DNA of 64,000 bases from Callorhinus ursinus (lineage: Eukaryota > Chordata > Mammalia > Carnivora > Otariidae). Positions 43,005 through 56,267 of this stretch are shown here, one piece after another. Each line of letters opens with the position of its first letter. Position 1 is the first letter of the stretch. Both the position numbers and the translations under genes were made by a program. The stretch spans positions 49,605,172 through 49,669,171 of the forward strand of contig NW_020312817.1 in NCBI RefSeq assembly GCF_003265705.1, in the 5' to 3' direction. The notes beneath the pieces were generated by a model. That model was not told where the DNA came from. It worked only from the letters and a program-made list of their open reading frames with translations, and made no database searches.

Positions 43005-45385
43005 TTCCCCACTAGCACTTCTTTTCCCCTCACTTCCCACTCACTGTCTCTGCCTTCTCCTTGCCCTCTTCCACTGATAGTTATATCTTTCCTACTTACA
43101 AAGCAGTTAAGATGAGGGCAAAAATCAGCACAAAACTTAGAAAAATCACAAAGTACAGAACGTTTTTCTCGTAGGGTTTGATTTGTTCAAATGCCTTCTT
43201 CGTTTATCTTGTCCATATCCTTCTGCGAAGAGTCAGGAATTGGGGCTTGCAGAACTGGAGGGTCGGTGGGATGTGGAACGTGCTCCATAATCTCAGGCCT
43301 CTGAAGAGAAGAGGCAAAGCAAAGAAGACACCTTTCCCAGGGATCGTCTCCTAAAGGAGCTGATTTTCTGGAGCAGGGGGAATGCCTCAGCTGGCTCAAG
43401 CAAGCTAAACCCACAAGTAATAAACCTCCCTAGGACGTGCTGATTAGATAAACCAGTAAGAATTGCGGAAGACACAGACATTAGATTTAAAAACGTAAAA
43501 CAAATGTTACTTTTACAGTGTCTGTGACTAGACAAAGACTTTTTGGTTCTAAAATAGTTGGTTGGTGAGGTAATAGAGGAGGGGCTATGTTAATAGCAGA
43601 GGTAGAAAAAAAGGAGAGGTGGGTGGGTTCCAACTGCAAGGCCCACCCTAAAGGACTGGATTCAAGGGCACTGGAGCGACAGGCTACTGCACGGGGTGAG
43701 TAGAGTGGATTTTAAATATATGGAGTTAACAGCTTGGTTGTAGGTTCAGGTTTGGGGATGTGAATGAATGAACCCAATAGTGTAGGCAGGAATCTCCAGC
43801 CCACAGAGGGTCAGGTGAGAATTGTGTTGCTTTTTGCTAAAAGCCTGTGCAAGATTTAGAGAGCAAAGATAAGGGACAATCTGTTGTCCAAATTAATTTT
43901 TAACTATTTCAACATAGTGAAGGACAAGTAAGATAATGATCAGGTTGTCCTGTTGGTGGTGTTGCTATTCTGCGTTCCCCTGCCCCCACCTTTGGAGAGG
44001 GGAGTATCTATGCACATGTGCATCTGTGCAATAGTCAGACATGTACTGAGGGGCTGAGATCTAGATCTAGTTGTATTCTCTGTATGGAGTTCTAACTGCC
44101 CTTCTTAAATCCAGGTTATTCAGCCATGGAAGTCACGGGGGTTGGTCCTGTGCTTACTTCAAGCTTCTTTCAATTCAATAAGGGTTATTTCCAGCATCTT
44201 CTTGGAGGCTCCTATGAGTCCAGGAAACATGAGACTTATATAAAAATCCCCACTTCAGTTAAGCTTTCCCACCTGAAGGAGGTGACCTTTACCAAGGATC
44301 AGCTTTATGGGCTCTAGGGAATGGGAAGGAGGTGATGCATGAGAAGCCAGGGAGATAGTCCTCATCTCTCTTCCTAGATGTAACAGACTGTAGTTCTTGC
44401 AAATCAGGACTTCTGGGGATCAGCTGGCTATTCAAGAAAGGGTCACCCAGCCCTTGATGAAATTCTAACTTGGAAATTCGGAGCCCTTAGCTCTGTGGAC
44501 TTCTGTCCCCAAGAAAGGGTTTTTTTACTTTCCTGCGATTTGGGACTGAGCTGTGAGCTCATGAGCTGAGGAATGTTCTCAGGAGTATCCTAAAAACCCA
44601 CCAACTATGCTGTTTCCCCCCCTCGCCCCCTAGCTTATTTTGGGTTGCCCAGTCTGAGGAGAGCCATCTTTCCCCATCCATTGAAGGTGCTCAGTAACTG
44701 GCTTGTCGCTTGACTGAATGCCTGCCCACTCTCCCTTCAGTTCAGTTCATCTTCTCAGAGAGGCAGTAATCAAGCACTTAGACTTACTGATGGAGATGCT
44801 CAAATATCTTCTTTTACCTCCCTGCTCTGTGACCATTGACGGAGGCCAGGCCAATAAAGAGATACTTCAGCACAAGTGATGCAGTCACATGAAATAGATA
44901 GCAGAGTGTGTTCTCGGATGTTACTATCCACAAACCAGAATCAACTGGTCTTGGGTTTCCTTTTCATAACCTTCATCTGTAGAAAATTTTGCTTCTTGAG
45001 CTACTTGAGATCTACTCCCCTATCTAAAGAGCTGGGCTCTGTGCTTCTTCAGCTAATTTTTTCTCTCAGAAGTACGTAATTTGGATCATTTTATATACTC
45101 TTGAAGACAGGAGCCCTTTAAGATTCCTTACTCCAAAATGGATTCAGCTTGGTTTGAAGCCTAATGGGGCACTGCAGCGTTCATTCCTACTATCATAGGG
45201 CATGAGCTGGGTCTGATCCCACCCTCCTCTTGCATTTTAGCCTGCTTCCCCTTAATTCAGAACAAGAGCAGCTCTAACAGAGAAACAGAACATGATCATC
45301 CACACCTACTTCATTTCTATGCCTTTTACCCTAAACCTGGGCAAACTGCAACATCATTTTATATCAGAATTCCTTGAACACAGGC
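43005..45385. other. Gene-free stretch
   Basis: No gene, RNA or clear repeat recognised; possible old MIR/L2 pieces only. Confidence 0.45.
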
Positions 45386-45387
45386 TC

Positions 45388-45592
45388 TTTTTTCTTTTTT
45401 TAAGATTTATTATTTATTTATTTATTTGAGAGAGAGAGTTCATGAGCAGGGGGAGGAGCAGAGGGAGAGGGGAAGCAGACTCCCTGCTGAGCGGGGAGCC
45501 CAATGCAGGGCTTGATCCCAGGACCCTAAGATCATGACCTGAGTCAAAACCAAGAGTCAGATGCTTAACCAACTGAGCCACCCAGGTGCCTC
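45388..45592 (-). mobile_element. SINEC
   Basis: T-rich tail with ATTTATTTATTTATTT at left, head ending GAGCCACCCAGGTGCC at right. No clear duplication seen. Confidence 0.9.
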
Positions 45593-46850
45593 CCGCCCCT
45601 TTTAAAGTGTATTTTATGAACTCAGTGATCTAGCTAAGGAATTTTCTGGGATGAGTTTCCAAAGCACTGCCTGGCTGCTTCTAGCTACCTAGCTAGTTTT
45701 TACCATGGTACACATGTACAGTAGTCATGTCATCAGTGACACTGTCCCCATGCACTGAATCGTATAACCCTATGGCTTACTGTGTACATGCAAGGCACTT
45801 TGCTGGGCTTTGGTGGCAGTATGGGGATAAATGGCACATGAGCCCTGCCCTCAGAGAGCTTACAATCTAGTGGGATGTGCAAGATATATGCATGTTAAGT
45901 AACAGTTGAAGATAGTATTGTGTAAGTGTTCCATTAAATAAGGATGACTCATGGGGTAAAATCAGAAAGCAGCCTGATTTTTTACCTGTGATTGCTCTTT
46001 TTAAATTTATTCTGTGTGGCTGAATCTTGCTCTGCCCCTGGATGAAATTTAGACAAGTCATACGATTGTTCTGGTCACCCTTGGTCTCAGGCTCATCTCA
46101 GAAATGATAATGTTGATCCCAATGATAATCCAAACCTCAATCTCAATGTAAAATTGGGGCCTCTTCCCATCCCAACCTGGTGTTAATGAAGAAGAGAGGC
46201 CTATGGTGGTTGGTGGTCTGGACGGAAAGTCCTGCTTTCTACTCTAATTTAATTATTTAGCTCCCAGGGGTCTGCGAATGCTTCAGGGTTGTTGCCTGGG
46301 GAGGGAGAAGAGGTGGGAGGAGGAGGAAAATGGTCTCTACACATGTCTGATCTCCAGCCTCACCGGGGTCCTCAGTGGGGACATGGCGATTCCCTTACAC
46401 ATCCCTGGGCTGACCCCTTGAAGGTCAACCTTTCCACTACCCTCAAAATCCACCCCAAAGGCACACACTCCCACCCCTCACCTCTTTCCTCATGGAGAAA
46501 GTCTATGTGGTCAGGTGGGAATTTTCTCTGCTTCTGCCCCTGCCCATCATCTCTTCCCTTCCTTTCTCTTCCCTGTTTTGGATGGAGTTGCTTGCCCTCC
46601 TTCCTTGGTCCCGCTTCAGCCTTTCACCTCTGCTCTGTATCAGGAATCCCCCAGAAGCCAGTCAGCACAGTAGGTTCACCTGTCGTGGAGAATGCCAGGG
46701 TTTGGAGACCAAGGGTCCTTTTTTAGGGCTTATTCTTTGTTGTGTCTCATACCTTATAGCTCCTTGTAATCAATCTCTACATCTAACATAACTCCAATCA
46801 AAGTAAAAAAATGACTATTTAAAAAAAGCGTTTACAATGATATACTATCT
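45593..46850. other. Gene-free stretch
   Basis: An ancient repeat fragment near 45770-45940 (GCCCTGCCCTCAGAGAGCTT); nothing else recognised. Confidence 0.45.
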
Positions 46851-46869
46851 TATTTAAAATTAAATTTAA

Positions 46870-47560
46870 ATTATTTACTTTTTGGGGGTAAAGTAAATAT
46901 AACAAAATTTACCATTTTAACTCTTTTTGAGAATACAAATTTAATAGCATTAAATACATTCACTTTACCCTACAACCATCACCACCATCCGTATCCAGAA
47001 CTTTTTCATCTTCCCCAACTGAAACTCTGTATCCATTGAACAGTGACTCCCCATTTCCCCTTCCCCCAGCCCCAGATCCACTATTGTGTCTTCTGTCTCT
47101 ATGAATTTGGCTATTCTAGGTACTTCATATAAGTGGAATCATACGGTATTTTTCTTTTTTGGGTCTGACTTATTTCACTTAGCATAATGTCCTCACATTT
47201 CAGCCATTTGTAGCATGTGTTAGAATTTCCTTCCTTTCATTTAAAAAAATTTTTTTAAGATTTTATTTTTACATAATCTCTACACCCAATGTGGGGCTTG
47301 AACTTACAACCCCAAGCTCAAGAGTCACATGCTGTACCAGCTGAGCCAGCCAGGCACCCTTTTCCTCCCTTTTAAAGTCTGAATAATACTGAATTTCATG
47401 GATATGCTACATTTTGTTTATCCATTCATCTATAGATGAACATTTGGGTTGTTTCCACCTTTTGCCTATTGTAAGTAACAAACATTGGTGTACAATAAGA
47501 GTACCTGTTTTTTAACCCTGCTTTTTAACCATTTGGGGTATATATCCAGAAGTAGAATTT
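46870..47560 (+). repeat. L1 LINE fragment split by a SINE
   Basis: AACAAAATTTACCATTTTAAC, ACAACCATCACCACCATCC, ATATAAGTGGAATCATACGG, then after the inserted SINE CTGAATAATACTGAATTTC and GGTATATATCCAGAAGTAG: one old L1 in continuous order. Confidence 0.75.
47238..47360 (-). mobile_element. Short SINEC inside the L1 fragment
   Basis: TTTTTTTAAGATTTTATTTTTA tail at left, GAGCCAGCCAGGCACCC head at right. Flanks TTCCTTCCTTT (47227) and TTTCCTCCCTTT (47361) look like its duplication. Confidence 0.8.
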
Positions 47561-48015
47561 ATTTGTTTTGAATAACAAATACATCCCTATGTGGACAATA
47601 TAAAAGAGACAAGAGGTTATACCAGTGGCCCCTGAGCACCTGCCTCCCAGTCCTGCTCCCAGGACTCTTCAATGAAACCAGGTTCTCGTGACTTCTTCCA
47701 TGGAGAGACTATGCCCCTATAGGCGTGCCTGCCCACCCCCCCAATGGTGGCAAACCATAAGCACTCTTCTACACTTTGCTTTTGTCCCTCCACTTAATAT
47801 TTCTAAAGATCATTTCATAGCACTGTTTAAAGAGTATTCACTCTATTTAAATCTTCATGGTTTTCCAGCGTACAGACAAAACTTTTTTTTATCAGTCCCC
47901 AATAGATGGACATTCAGGTTGTTTCCAGTGCTTTGCTGCCACGAACAGTGCTGTAATAATAACAGCCAGAATTTACTGAGCATTTATTGTGTGTCACCTT
48001 TAAAATTCTTTCCAT

Positions 48016-48226
48016 GGAGGGGCGCCTGGGTGGCTCAGTCGTTAAGCATCTGCCTTCAGCTCAGATCATGATCCCAGGGTCCTGGGATCGAGCCGCACAT
48101 CGGGCTCCCTGCTCAGCAGGAAGCCTGCTTCTCCCTCTCCCACTCCCCCTGCTTGTGTTCCCTCTCTCACAGTGTCTCTCTCTGTCAAATAAATAAATAA
48201 AATCTTAAAAAATAAATAAATAAAAT
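48016..48226 (+). mobile_element. SINEC, full length, perfect 14-bp duplication
   Basis: Complete SINEC with an AAATA-rich tail. AAAATTCTTTCCAT occurs at 48002-48015 and again at 48227-48240 without mismatch, so it is probably among the youngest insertions here. Confidence 0.96.
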
Positions 48227-48339
48227 AAAATTCTTTCCATATATTATATCATTTAATTCCCATGATAATCTTCTGACATAAAAATGCAGGGAGGTTGGGT
48301 AACTGCCTCCCACATAGATGGGAGTATATCCATAAGATA

Positions 48340-48840
48340 AATTTCTAGACAAAGAGTTACTACCCAAAGGTATGTGCATTTTAAAGTTTTATAAATATTG
48401 CCAAAGTGGCCCCATAGAGTCTGTGCCCAACTGCAGGGTGACTGGCCATTGTGTGGAAGAGATCCCATTTTCTTCCACTGTTGGTGTTGTGAAGCCTTTT
48501 GATATTTGCTGATTTTCACTGTGGCTCTAATTTGCTTCTTTTTTTTTTAAGATTTCATTTATTTATTTGAGAGAGAAAGAGAGAAAAAGAGAGAGAGAGA
48601 GAGAGAGAGAGAGCATTAGTGGGGGGAGGGGCAGAGGGACAAGTAGACTCCCACTGAGCAGGGAGCATGACTCTCAGATTCCGGGATCCTGAGATCAGGA
48701 CATGAGCCAAAGGCAGATGCTTAACCGCTTAGCTGACAGCCAGACAGCCCTCCCATTTTTTTTTTAAATGAGGTTGAACATCTTTTCAAATGTTTAAAGG
48801 CCACTTGTTTTACTGATGGCATTCTTAAAAACTTGACAAA
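48340..48840 (+). repeat. L1 LINE fragment split by a SINE
   Basis: TTTTCACTGTGGCTCTAATTTG before, and GAGGTTGAACATCTTTTCAAA after the SINE at 48539-48752: continuous L1 text. Confidence 0.65.
48539..48752 (-). mobile_element. SINEC with (GA)n expansion
   Basis: TTAAGATTTCATTTATTTATTT tail then a long GAGA tract (48570-48612), diverged body and head. Lies within L1. Confidence 0.85.
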
Positions 48841-49079
48841 ATGATTCCACAGTTTATCTAGAGAATATGGACAAGGTAGCCTGGTTCCTTAAAATTTCCA
48901 TATTGCTTCTATATTTTTCTGAATAGGTAATACAGTCACAAGATTCAAAATTTAGTAGGAGTAAAAGGGTATAGAGTAGACAACCCCCCTTTCCAAGTCT
49001 CTCTTTAGCTTCCCAGACCTTAACCCCAAACGTAATCTGGGTTCCATTTCTTGTCTGCTCCATGGGCATAACCTCGGCT

Positions 49080-50340
49080 ATGCTGTTGAAACACCCTGAG
49101 CTGTTTCATCTGTGAAAGATTAAGTTCAAACATCCCATTCTACCCCCACCAGTGTCCTCTTAACTCCACACAGCACCTGACCTTCAACCTTAACCAAGGC
49201 TCCTCTCATGAGACACCACCTGCCCCTTCCTTTCCCATCCAGGTGAGATTCTCAGGCCCTCCTGAGGCTTCACTTCATTGCTCTGCTGGCCTCCAGCCAC
49301 CCCTGCCTGGAAATTCTTACTTTCTGTTTCATAGCATCTAGCTAAGAGTTGCTCACCCACAGGATTGCTGAATTTTAAAATCTTAACAGAGTAACAACGT
49401 AACTTATTGCCCAAACTGGAAGGCTTTTGAGAATGAAAGGGGGCACTACTAACAATGAAGCCAAGACAAGTGGGCAGATGGTGACTGTCCAAGGCAAACT
49501 GGGATGCAAGTTCAACCCCAGTCTTAAGGACAATCACATTTAATTTCAGGGTAGAGATGAATGTGCTGAGTCCAGTAAATAAATACATTGCTGCCTTTGT
49601 TCACTGCCCAAGCTTCTCCTCTAAATGGAAAAATTTTTAATAGCACATTTCTCCAACACTATTTTCTTTAAAAAAATCTATCCTTTGGAATCTCAGTTTC
49701 AGCCTCTAACCTGAAGTGTATAAGAAGCATTAGTTTATTTTCTAACTCTCTCCATCTGTATTTTGAGCCTCCATTTAAAAACGATGCTGTCTTTTTAAAG
49801 CCCTGTCCGTTCCAGTTTCCAATCCGGGGTTGGAGTGGGGTGGGGTGCTGGACTCTTAGGGACCTACAAAGGCTCCTACCCTTGACATCATCTGTCCTGT
49901 CCATCGGTTCTTGTTTGTTGGCACCTAGAGGTCTCTGTGGCGCACTGAGTCTCTCTCCATGTCTCTGTGCCACCTTGGGTGAGGGGGATGGGACAGCCTT
50001 GATCATCATAACCATCTTTCCCATACTTCAGTCTAGGTTTGGTCAGGAGTCTTTTCTATTGTCCTGAGGGAAGAGGCTCCTTTTATCTCTTTTTTCTGCT
50101 TTTACATGCCCTCCCTGAGGCAAAGCATGGAATGGTCTGTTTAATGGGGGAAGGAAACGAAGTAAAGAAAATAGCAGGCTGGCTATTCATTCATTCATTC
50201 ATCAATAGCAGGCACTGGCTAATCATTCAGAACATTATTTTGCAAGGCATATATAAATGCCTTTAAGGTGTGCTTCCTGTTTTAACTATTATGATATTAT
50301 AATTTTCTGTATCTTTTAGGAAAGGCTCCCTAACCCTATC
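49080..50340. other. Gene-free stretch
   Basis: No gene recognised. A short CATT repeat lies near 50188. Confidence 0.5.
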
Positions 50341-50344
50341 CTCC

Positions 50345-50745
50345 AGGCTAATTCAGCCATTTGCCAGCTGGGTAAACCTGGGCGTTATTTTATCCTCTCA
50401 GAGCTTTAATTTCCTTATCTATAAATGCGGATAACAGTAGTTCATATTAATTAAGTGCTCGGCACTTACCAGGCACTATTCCAAATTATCTCATTTAATC
50501 CTAAGCACTTAGAAACTCATGAGATACATACTATTATTCCCATTTTACAGATGAGGAAACCAAGTCTCAGGGTTATAAGTATCTTGCCCAAAGTCATGTG
50601 ACCTCCTGCTCTTAACCACTACACAGCCCTTTCCTTCATAAATGATAATGATCACATAGGGTTGCTGTAGGATTAACTGAGGTAATTTTGTAAAGCTCTT
50701 AGCACAGATCCTAGCACATAGTAAAAGCTCCATAAATTCTAAGCT
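50345..50745 (+). repeat. MIR interrupted by a second MIR
   Basis: Outer MIR: AATTTCCTTATCTATAAATG (50411) continues at GGGTTGCTGTAGGATTAACTG (50660). Between them (about 50437-50650) a second MIR reads AAGTGCTCGGCACTTACCAGG to CATTTTACAGATGAGGAAAC. Confidence 0.75.
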
Positions 50746-51649
50746 ATTATCTTAACCGTGATTTTTTGTCATGTTTAAAATGTGGATAGATTTATGAATA
50801 TTTAACATATATGCCCTGTTCGATTTTCCCATTCAGGAATATGTTACCTTATTTTGTGCTTCTTAGCAAAACTTTCTCATACATTCTCATATAAAATATG
50901 CATTTCTAGGCAAGTTTATTTCTAGATGTTTTAGGATTTTTGTCACTATTGAAAATGAAATTTTCCCCCCATTATATCTTTTCATCAGACAGTGTGTGTT
51001 TCCAGATTCTTGTTAATGAATCACCATCCAGAAGCCCCCAGAGGAGTGGCTTTCCCTCTCATTTTAGGCTGATAATGTGAAGATCACTTGACCCACATGG
51101 TGACACACAGTCCGATAGGGAATGAGGCACAGGGTGAGGAATGGCTTTCCAGGGTGGCTCAGGTTGGCTGGCGGATCACTGTCCCCAGGCTCAGGAAGTA
51201 CAGCCTGGGGGAAGGGAGGAGTGGGTTTGCTCTGGGTCCCTCCTGGAGCCAGTCTAAGGGATGGATTCCCAAGCACCTGCAGTTCCTCTGTGGCCTCAGT
51301 AATTCCTAATTGAGTGTGTCAAATGATGGCCCCAGTGGCAGCTTTGGCAAGGGCCAGGCTTGCCACCTTGGAAGTCTGGCTTGCTTAAAGAAAGGGATGG
51401 CTCATTTTTCTTTGGGAAATATGTCATCCACGGAGTCCTTAACATTCTCTTTTGCCAGCCTCCACCCAGGGCCTTCAGAGGGCAGCAGAGAGCAGAGGCA
51501 GAGGAGAAAAAAGGTCCCAGTTCAGGGCCTGCAGAGGGATTTTTGGTTCCCAGAGAAGTAACAATAACTGCTCCATTCCTGCAGACTGCCAGGAATACCA
51601 CTCCCCACCTCCTCAGAATAGGCAGGGCGTGAACTTCCCGGGAGTAGAA

Positions 51650-51865
51650 TAATTATAATATTACTAGCTGATCCTAATTATTTTGTGTGCCAGCCATTGA
51701 CCTAAGATTTTATATGCATGGGTTCAGTCGGTTCTCATAACAACCACTGAAGTAGGTATGATTAATATTTCCATTTTTCAGTTGAGGAAATTGAAGAAAA
51801 AAATAGATAGGTGACTTGCTCAACATCCCATAGTTTGTGGAGCCAGGATTCGAACCAACCATTTA
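51650..51865 (+). repeat. MIR SINE relic
   Basis: TTTTGTGTGCCAGCCATTG, TTCTCATAACAACCACTGA, CAGTTGAGGAAATTGAAG: MIR. Confidence 0.7.
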
Positions 51866-52954
51866 TAAGCCTCTATTATAGGTGTCAGGGATACCTCAGT
51901 GAACAAGACAAAGTCCCTGCCATATCAGAGGAAGAGAAAGTAATGAATGAACAAACAAACACAAAATGTGGTTTTGGATAGAAATGCCATATAGACCAAT
52001 AAGGCAGAGTTAAAGGCTAGAGAGGGGTATTTTAGATAGGCTGGTCAGGGAGGACTTTCTTGGGTAGGTAGCATTTGACCAGAAAGCTGAGTACATGAGA
52101 GAGCTGAAGGTTGGGGAGGCAGTAAGTGCAAAGGTTCTGAGGTGGGAATGAGCTTGGGATGTTGGAGGAACAGCAGAACGTGCAGTGTCGTTGGTGCAGA
52201 GTGAGCTGAGGTCTGTGCTATTGCTGGCCACAGGCCACAGCAGTGACTGGGGGGAGATGGAGATGGAGGAGGGAGAGAACCCATCCACTGCAAAACCTGA
52301 GCCTGGCCTCCTCAGGCTTCTCAGCTTCCCTTTAAGATATCTCTCAGCTTTTCTTGCCTTCCCGTACGGTCTTGACATGCCACATATGTTCTCTCCTCAA
52401 CCCTGGATACAGTTCAAAAGCAGCTAAAGTGGACAAGAATCTGGGGCAGCCAATCTTGTACCACCTGCCAAAGCTTGGCACAAACAATCTGAGAGCCAAA
52501 AATCACACATATTGGCATGAGGCTTGCCCAGCTTGTGGAAAACCTCTTGTGGGCAAAAGTTCTATGTAAGCCTGCTGGGGCCCCAGATGAATCCTTATTC
52601 CCACCAACACAGGGGTAGGAAGCTCATTTTTCCTTCATGAGACTTCATCCCCTATGCCAGGACCCAATGTCAAACCTGCCTAAACCCTGCCATCTGTTAA
52701 ACCCAGGTGGGGTTCAGGTGGCACTGAGCTGAAGATGGAAAGGTATCTGTCCTTGTTGGTAACCACCCCTGTGTGCCAGGTCTCCAAAGGAAATGGAGGC
52801 CCAGAGGTCAAAAGCTGCAAATTACTAAGAATCTTTGCCTTTCCTCCCTCCTTGTAGCATCCTGGTGACTGAGGTGGGCCCGTGTGGAGTACTCTTTTGG
52901 CCTGGGTTAGAGGCATTTTGGTTTCTAGAACCAGAGGGGTCTGAGCAGTCTAAT

Positions 52955-53165
52955 CCAGGATTCTCGACCTTGGCACTATTGACAGTCTGGGCCAGCTGAT
53001 TCTTTGTTGTGGGGGCGTCTTGTGCATTGTAGGATGTTAGCAGCATCTCTGGCCTCTACCCACTAGAGGCCAGTAGGACTCTCATCCCAGTGTTAACAAC
53101 CAGAAATGTGTCTAGTCATTGCCAAATGTCCCAGGGGAGGGGGGGAACACTTCTGACTAAGAACC
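52955..53165 (-). repeat. MER20 hAT-type DNA transposon relic
   Basis: CTTGGCACTATTGACAGTC, GTGCATTGTAGGATGTTAG, GCCAAATGTCCCAGGGGAG: near-complete MER20. Confidence 0.85.
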
Positions 53166-53470
53166 CACTGGGTCCAATCTCTTCCCTTGCTCCCAAGCCA
53201 ATGCATGGGTCTCAGCCCTTACCGCTCTGGTGGTGAGGAAGGACTGAAAGCCATCAGGCATTTGTCCCAGTGCTTAATGCCCGCTGGACAAACCAGTCTC
53301 CTTAGCAGTAATGTGAATGGGGCCAAAGGTGAGGGAGAGAAGAGAAATGGGATGGCCAGCTCTCCCTTCAACATTTTTCGGTCACAAAACTAAACCACGG
53401 GAAAGGACAGGGGTAGAGCTGGCCATAGGTACCATTGGACGAGGTCTGTCTCTCTCCATTCTGTCTCTTA

Positions 53471-53472
<2 letters not shown>

Positions 53473-53544
<72 letters not shown>
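53473..53544. repeat. Compound (TC)n(CA)n microsatellite
   Basis: About 19 TC dinucleotides run directly into 17 CA dinucleotides without interruption. Confidence 0.97.
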
Positions 53545-53547
<3 letters not shown>

Positions 53548-53989
53548 TTCTACCACTCTCTGTCTTGGTTCTTTTCTCTCCTGAATACAGGCTTTCTCCA
53601 GAGACAAAAGAGAGCTCAGTATAGGAGGAGATGGGTAGCAGTGGGGCTGATTTAGACCAAAAGATTGGCAGGGCAGGAACAAGAGGTTGTGGGTATCAAT
53701 GAAGGAAGAGTGAAGTAATTCATCATGGGGTCCAGACCAGAATGCGGGTAAAGAAGCCATGCAGGGCTGGTAGAGGGGGAGAAGAGGAAGATGTCTGGAG
53801 ACTAGAGGTCTTCATCGGGTTGAAAAGCAGGAAAGAAGAGAGACAGAGATTAGGAAGTTGTCCACTGAGTCTCAGCCTTCCGCCCAGCTTCACAAATATT
53901 TGTTCTACTCCAGAGACACAGACTCATAGAATCACAGGATGTTACACCTTGAAGGAAATTTAGAGACTGTTTTGTCCAATCAACTCAGT

Positions 53990-55170
53990 GCAGTCTCTTT
54001 CATTAATTCATCAGCATTGGTATTGAGGAGGATACTTGTTTACAATCTTTCCCTCTATGCTTGGAATCAAATGAGAAATAATAAGATACAGAAGTCCCAT
54101 AGGTAGAAGTCAAAATAACTTTGTAACAGGAAAAGCAGATTGGAGAATTTGGCTTAGAATATACAACCACAATCAGGCTTCCTAATTTTTTCTGCCAGAG
54201 CTAGGCTTGTCTACCCAACACTGGAGGACTCCCTACCTGCAGGGTGAGAACCTGCCCTGGAAGTTTGATGTGAAGAGAGGAGGAGAGGAGCCCAGCTTGG
54301 ACTTTCTCTGAAGTAGGCAGTTCTCAGATGCATCTGAGCCATGGCACATGCCCATTTTATTTTCCCAAATGTGCCAATCGCTTGAGTCACTCATCCTCTT
54401 CCAGGTGAAAGTGAGTGAGGAGGTAGAAAGGTAAGTGAAAAGTACTCTTTTTGAGACTTTAGAAAGGACAGAAGCTACCACTTTACAGGGAAGGGTAAAG
54501 GGCTTAGAGGGAGAGGGAAGAGTTTCCCCTAACAAGATACCATTTAAGTGCAAACTCTACTTCAAGAAAATTGGGAGTCCAGAGAGGTGAAGTGATTATC
54601 TTAAGACTGCACAGCTCTGGGGACAGAATGAGGTTCTTCAGACTTCTAACGCCATGGCTTTACCATTTCACACTTGTAATCCCAGCAGGTCAGCTTCATC
54701 AAGGGTCATCAGCCTAAGAGTCAGTAACAAGAATCTCCTACTCTGTCATTCGGGGGATCTTCTTGTCCCTTCCTCCATCACCACGACTGCCTCCACCACC
54801 TCCATCTGCCCCTCATCGCCTCCATCCTTAACTTCCAGCACCTCCACTGGTGCCTCTCCAATGTCCATGTGTGCCCAGCTACCATATTGCCACCGCTACC
54901 ATTCCCCCTACTACTTCTCCCTCTACCATTTCCACCGTCATTACTACTATCCCCCTTTTGGTTAGCAGGCAGCTGGCACAGACCATTTGGGTGGAGAAGG
55001 GGCTGTGAACTAGAAGGCTACTCACATGGCTCTGGTCTTGAGAAGTCTTCAGGGTCTTTGAGATCAAATATCTCTCCAGCTCCTGATGTCCTTTAATCCC
55101 TCCAAAAAGATCATCTTGGAGGGTTTTAAGAAGACTGTGGTAGAGATACATAAACATAAGTACACATGTT
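53990..55170. other. Gene-free stretch
   Basis: Contains CCACC/CTCC-rich text near 54780-54960 giving a 103-codon frame of low complexity. No gene recognised. Confidence 0.45.
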
Positions 55171-55181
55171 TATATAAACTC

Positions 55182-55383
55182 CTTTTTTTAAAAGATTCAT
55201 TTATTTACTTTAGAGAGAGTGTGCATGAGTGAGGTGGGGGAGGGCAGGGGAGGGAGAGGGACGAGCGGACTCCACGCTAAATGCAGAGCCCCACGTGGGG
55301 CTTAGTCCCAGGACCCTGAGATCACGCCCTGAGCTGAAATCAAGAGTTGGACACTCAACTGACTGAGCCACCCAGGAGCCCCC
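55182..55383 (-). mobile_element. SINEC
   Basis: Tail AAAGATTCATTTATTTAC at left, head GAGCCACCCAGGAGCCCC at right. Perfect duplication ATATAAACTC at 55172 and 55384. Confidence 0.93.
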
Positions 55384-55787
55384 ATATAAACTCTTTGACC
55401 ACAAGTACAAACTGCCACAATTTCTAAGCCATGGCCTAATCTTACAGCTGCAGATTTAGGCACCTGCAAAGTGATAAGATTCATTACTGGCATCTCAGCA
55501 GTCCTCAAAGCTCTAACCACCTAAGGGTTGAAGATATTCAAATGAGCTGTACTTTGGGGTGCCAGCCAGCTGGGGTCCCCCAGTACACAATACCAAACCC
55601 AGGCCTCTGCAGGCTCCTGGAAATGCTGCCACCCATCTGTAAAATGGGTGGCCCTGGGGTGGGGGTGGTGCTGGATCATTCGTAAGGTCTCTTCCAGCTC
55701 TAACATCCCTCCAAGACAGAATCCAAAAAGGACTTACGATAGAAATCGTGTAGGGAGATAAACAAGCATTTAAAAACCAAGGCTGAA

Positions 55788-56267
55788 ATGCAACACTGCA
55801 ATAAGAAGATCACTAAGTTAAAATCCAAGAAGAAATTTAGAGCAAAGTTGTCTGCCTGTAATTATGGCCAGCTCTGCTCAGACCCTGCTTTACCCTGGTC
55901 TGTCAGCAGAGCAGGCATCGGTCCCTTGCCCTTCAGGAGTGTCCCTTCCCCCACCCTGGTCACATGGCTGGCCGCCACTGAGCCCCACAAGTCAATCTCC
56001 AATGCCCCAAATACTGTTCAGCCTGGAAATCACAGAGTGTCCTTCTTGCCACCTAACAGCACCAGAGCAAGTGACTCTGGCCTTCCTGAGATTTGGATCC
56101 TGGTTTCCAGTGCTAAGAGCGTGAAGGTAAGTTTGCGGCTTGGAGTTTCAGAGATAGTAGACAAAACTATACAGATAAGGAAAAATGTGCTTGACAATGT
56201 GAACACAGAATATTTGAGAGTGAGCTTCATGCACACTGAGAAGGAGAATACCATGAAAGCTGAATAA
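55788..56267 (+). other. Unidentified 159-codon open frame ending in AATAAA
   Basis: Longest non-repeat open frame outside DCTN1 that is not a shadow of a known item. The stop TAA is part of AATAAA (56263). A perfect donor AAG|GTAAGT lies inside at 56126/56127. Composition does not look like a folded protein and I know no homologue; it may instead mark a non-coding transcript or exon. Confidence 0.2.

Noticed and set aside
42254..43015. 253-codon plus-strand and 189-codon minus-strand open frames, Cys/Pro/Thr/His-rich
   Set aside because: They are the translation of the tandem minisatellite, with its period, on both strands; no start context, introns or family likeness.
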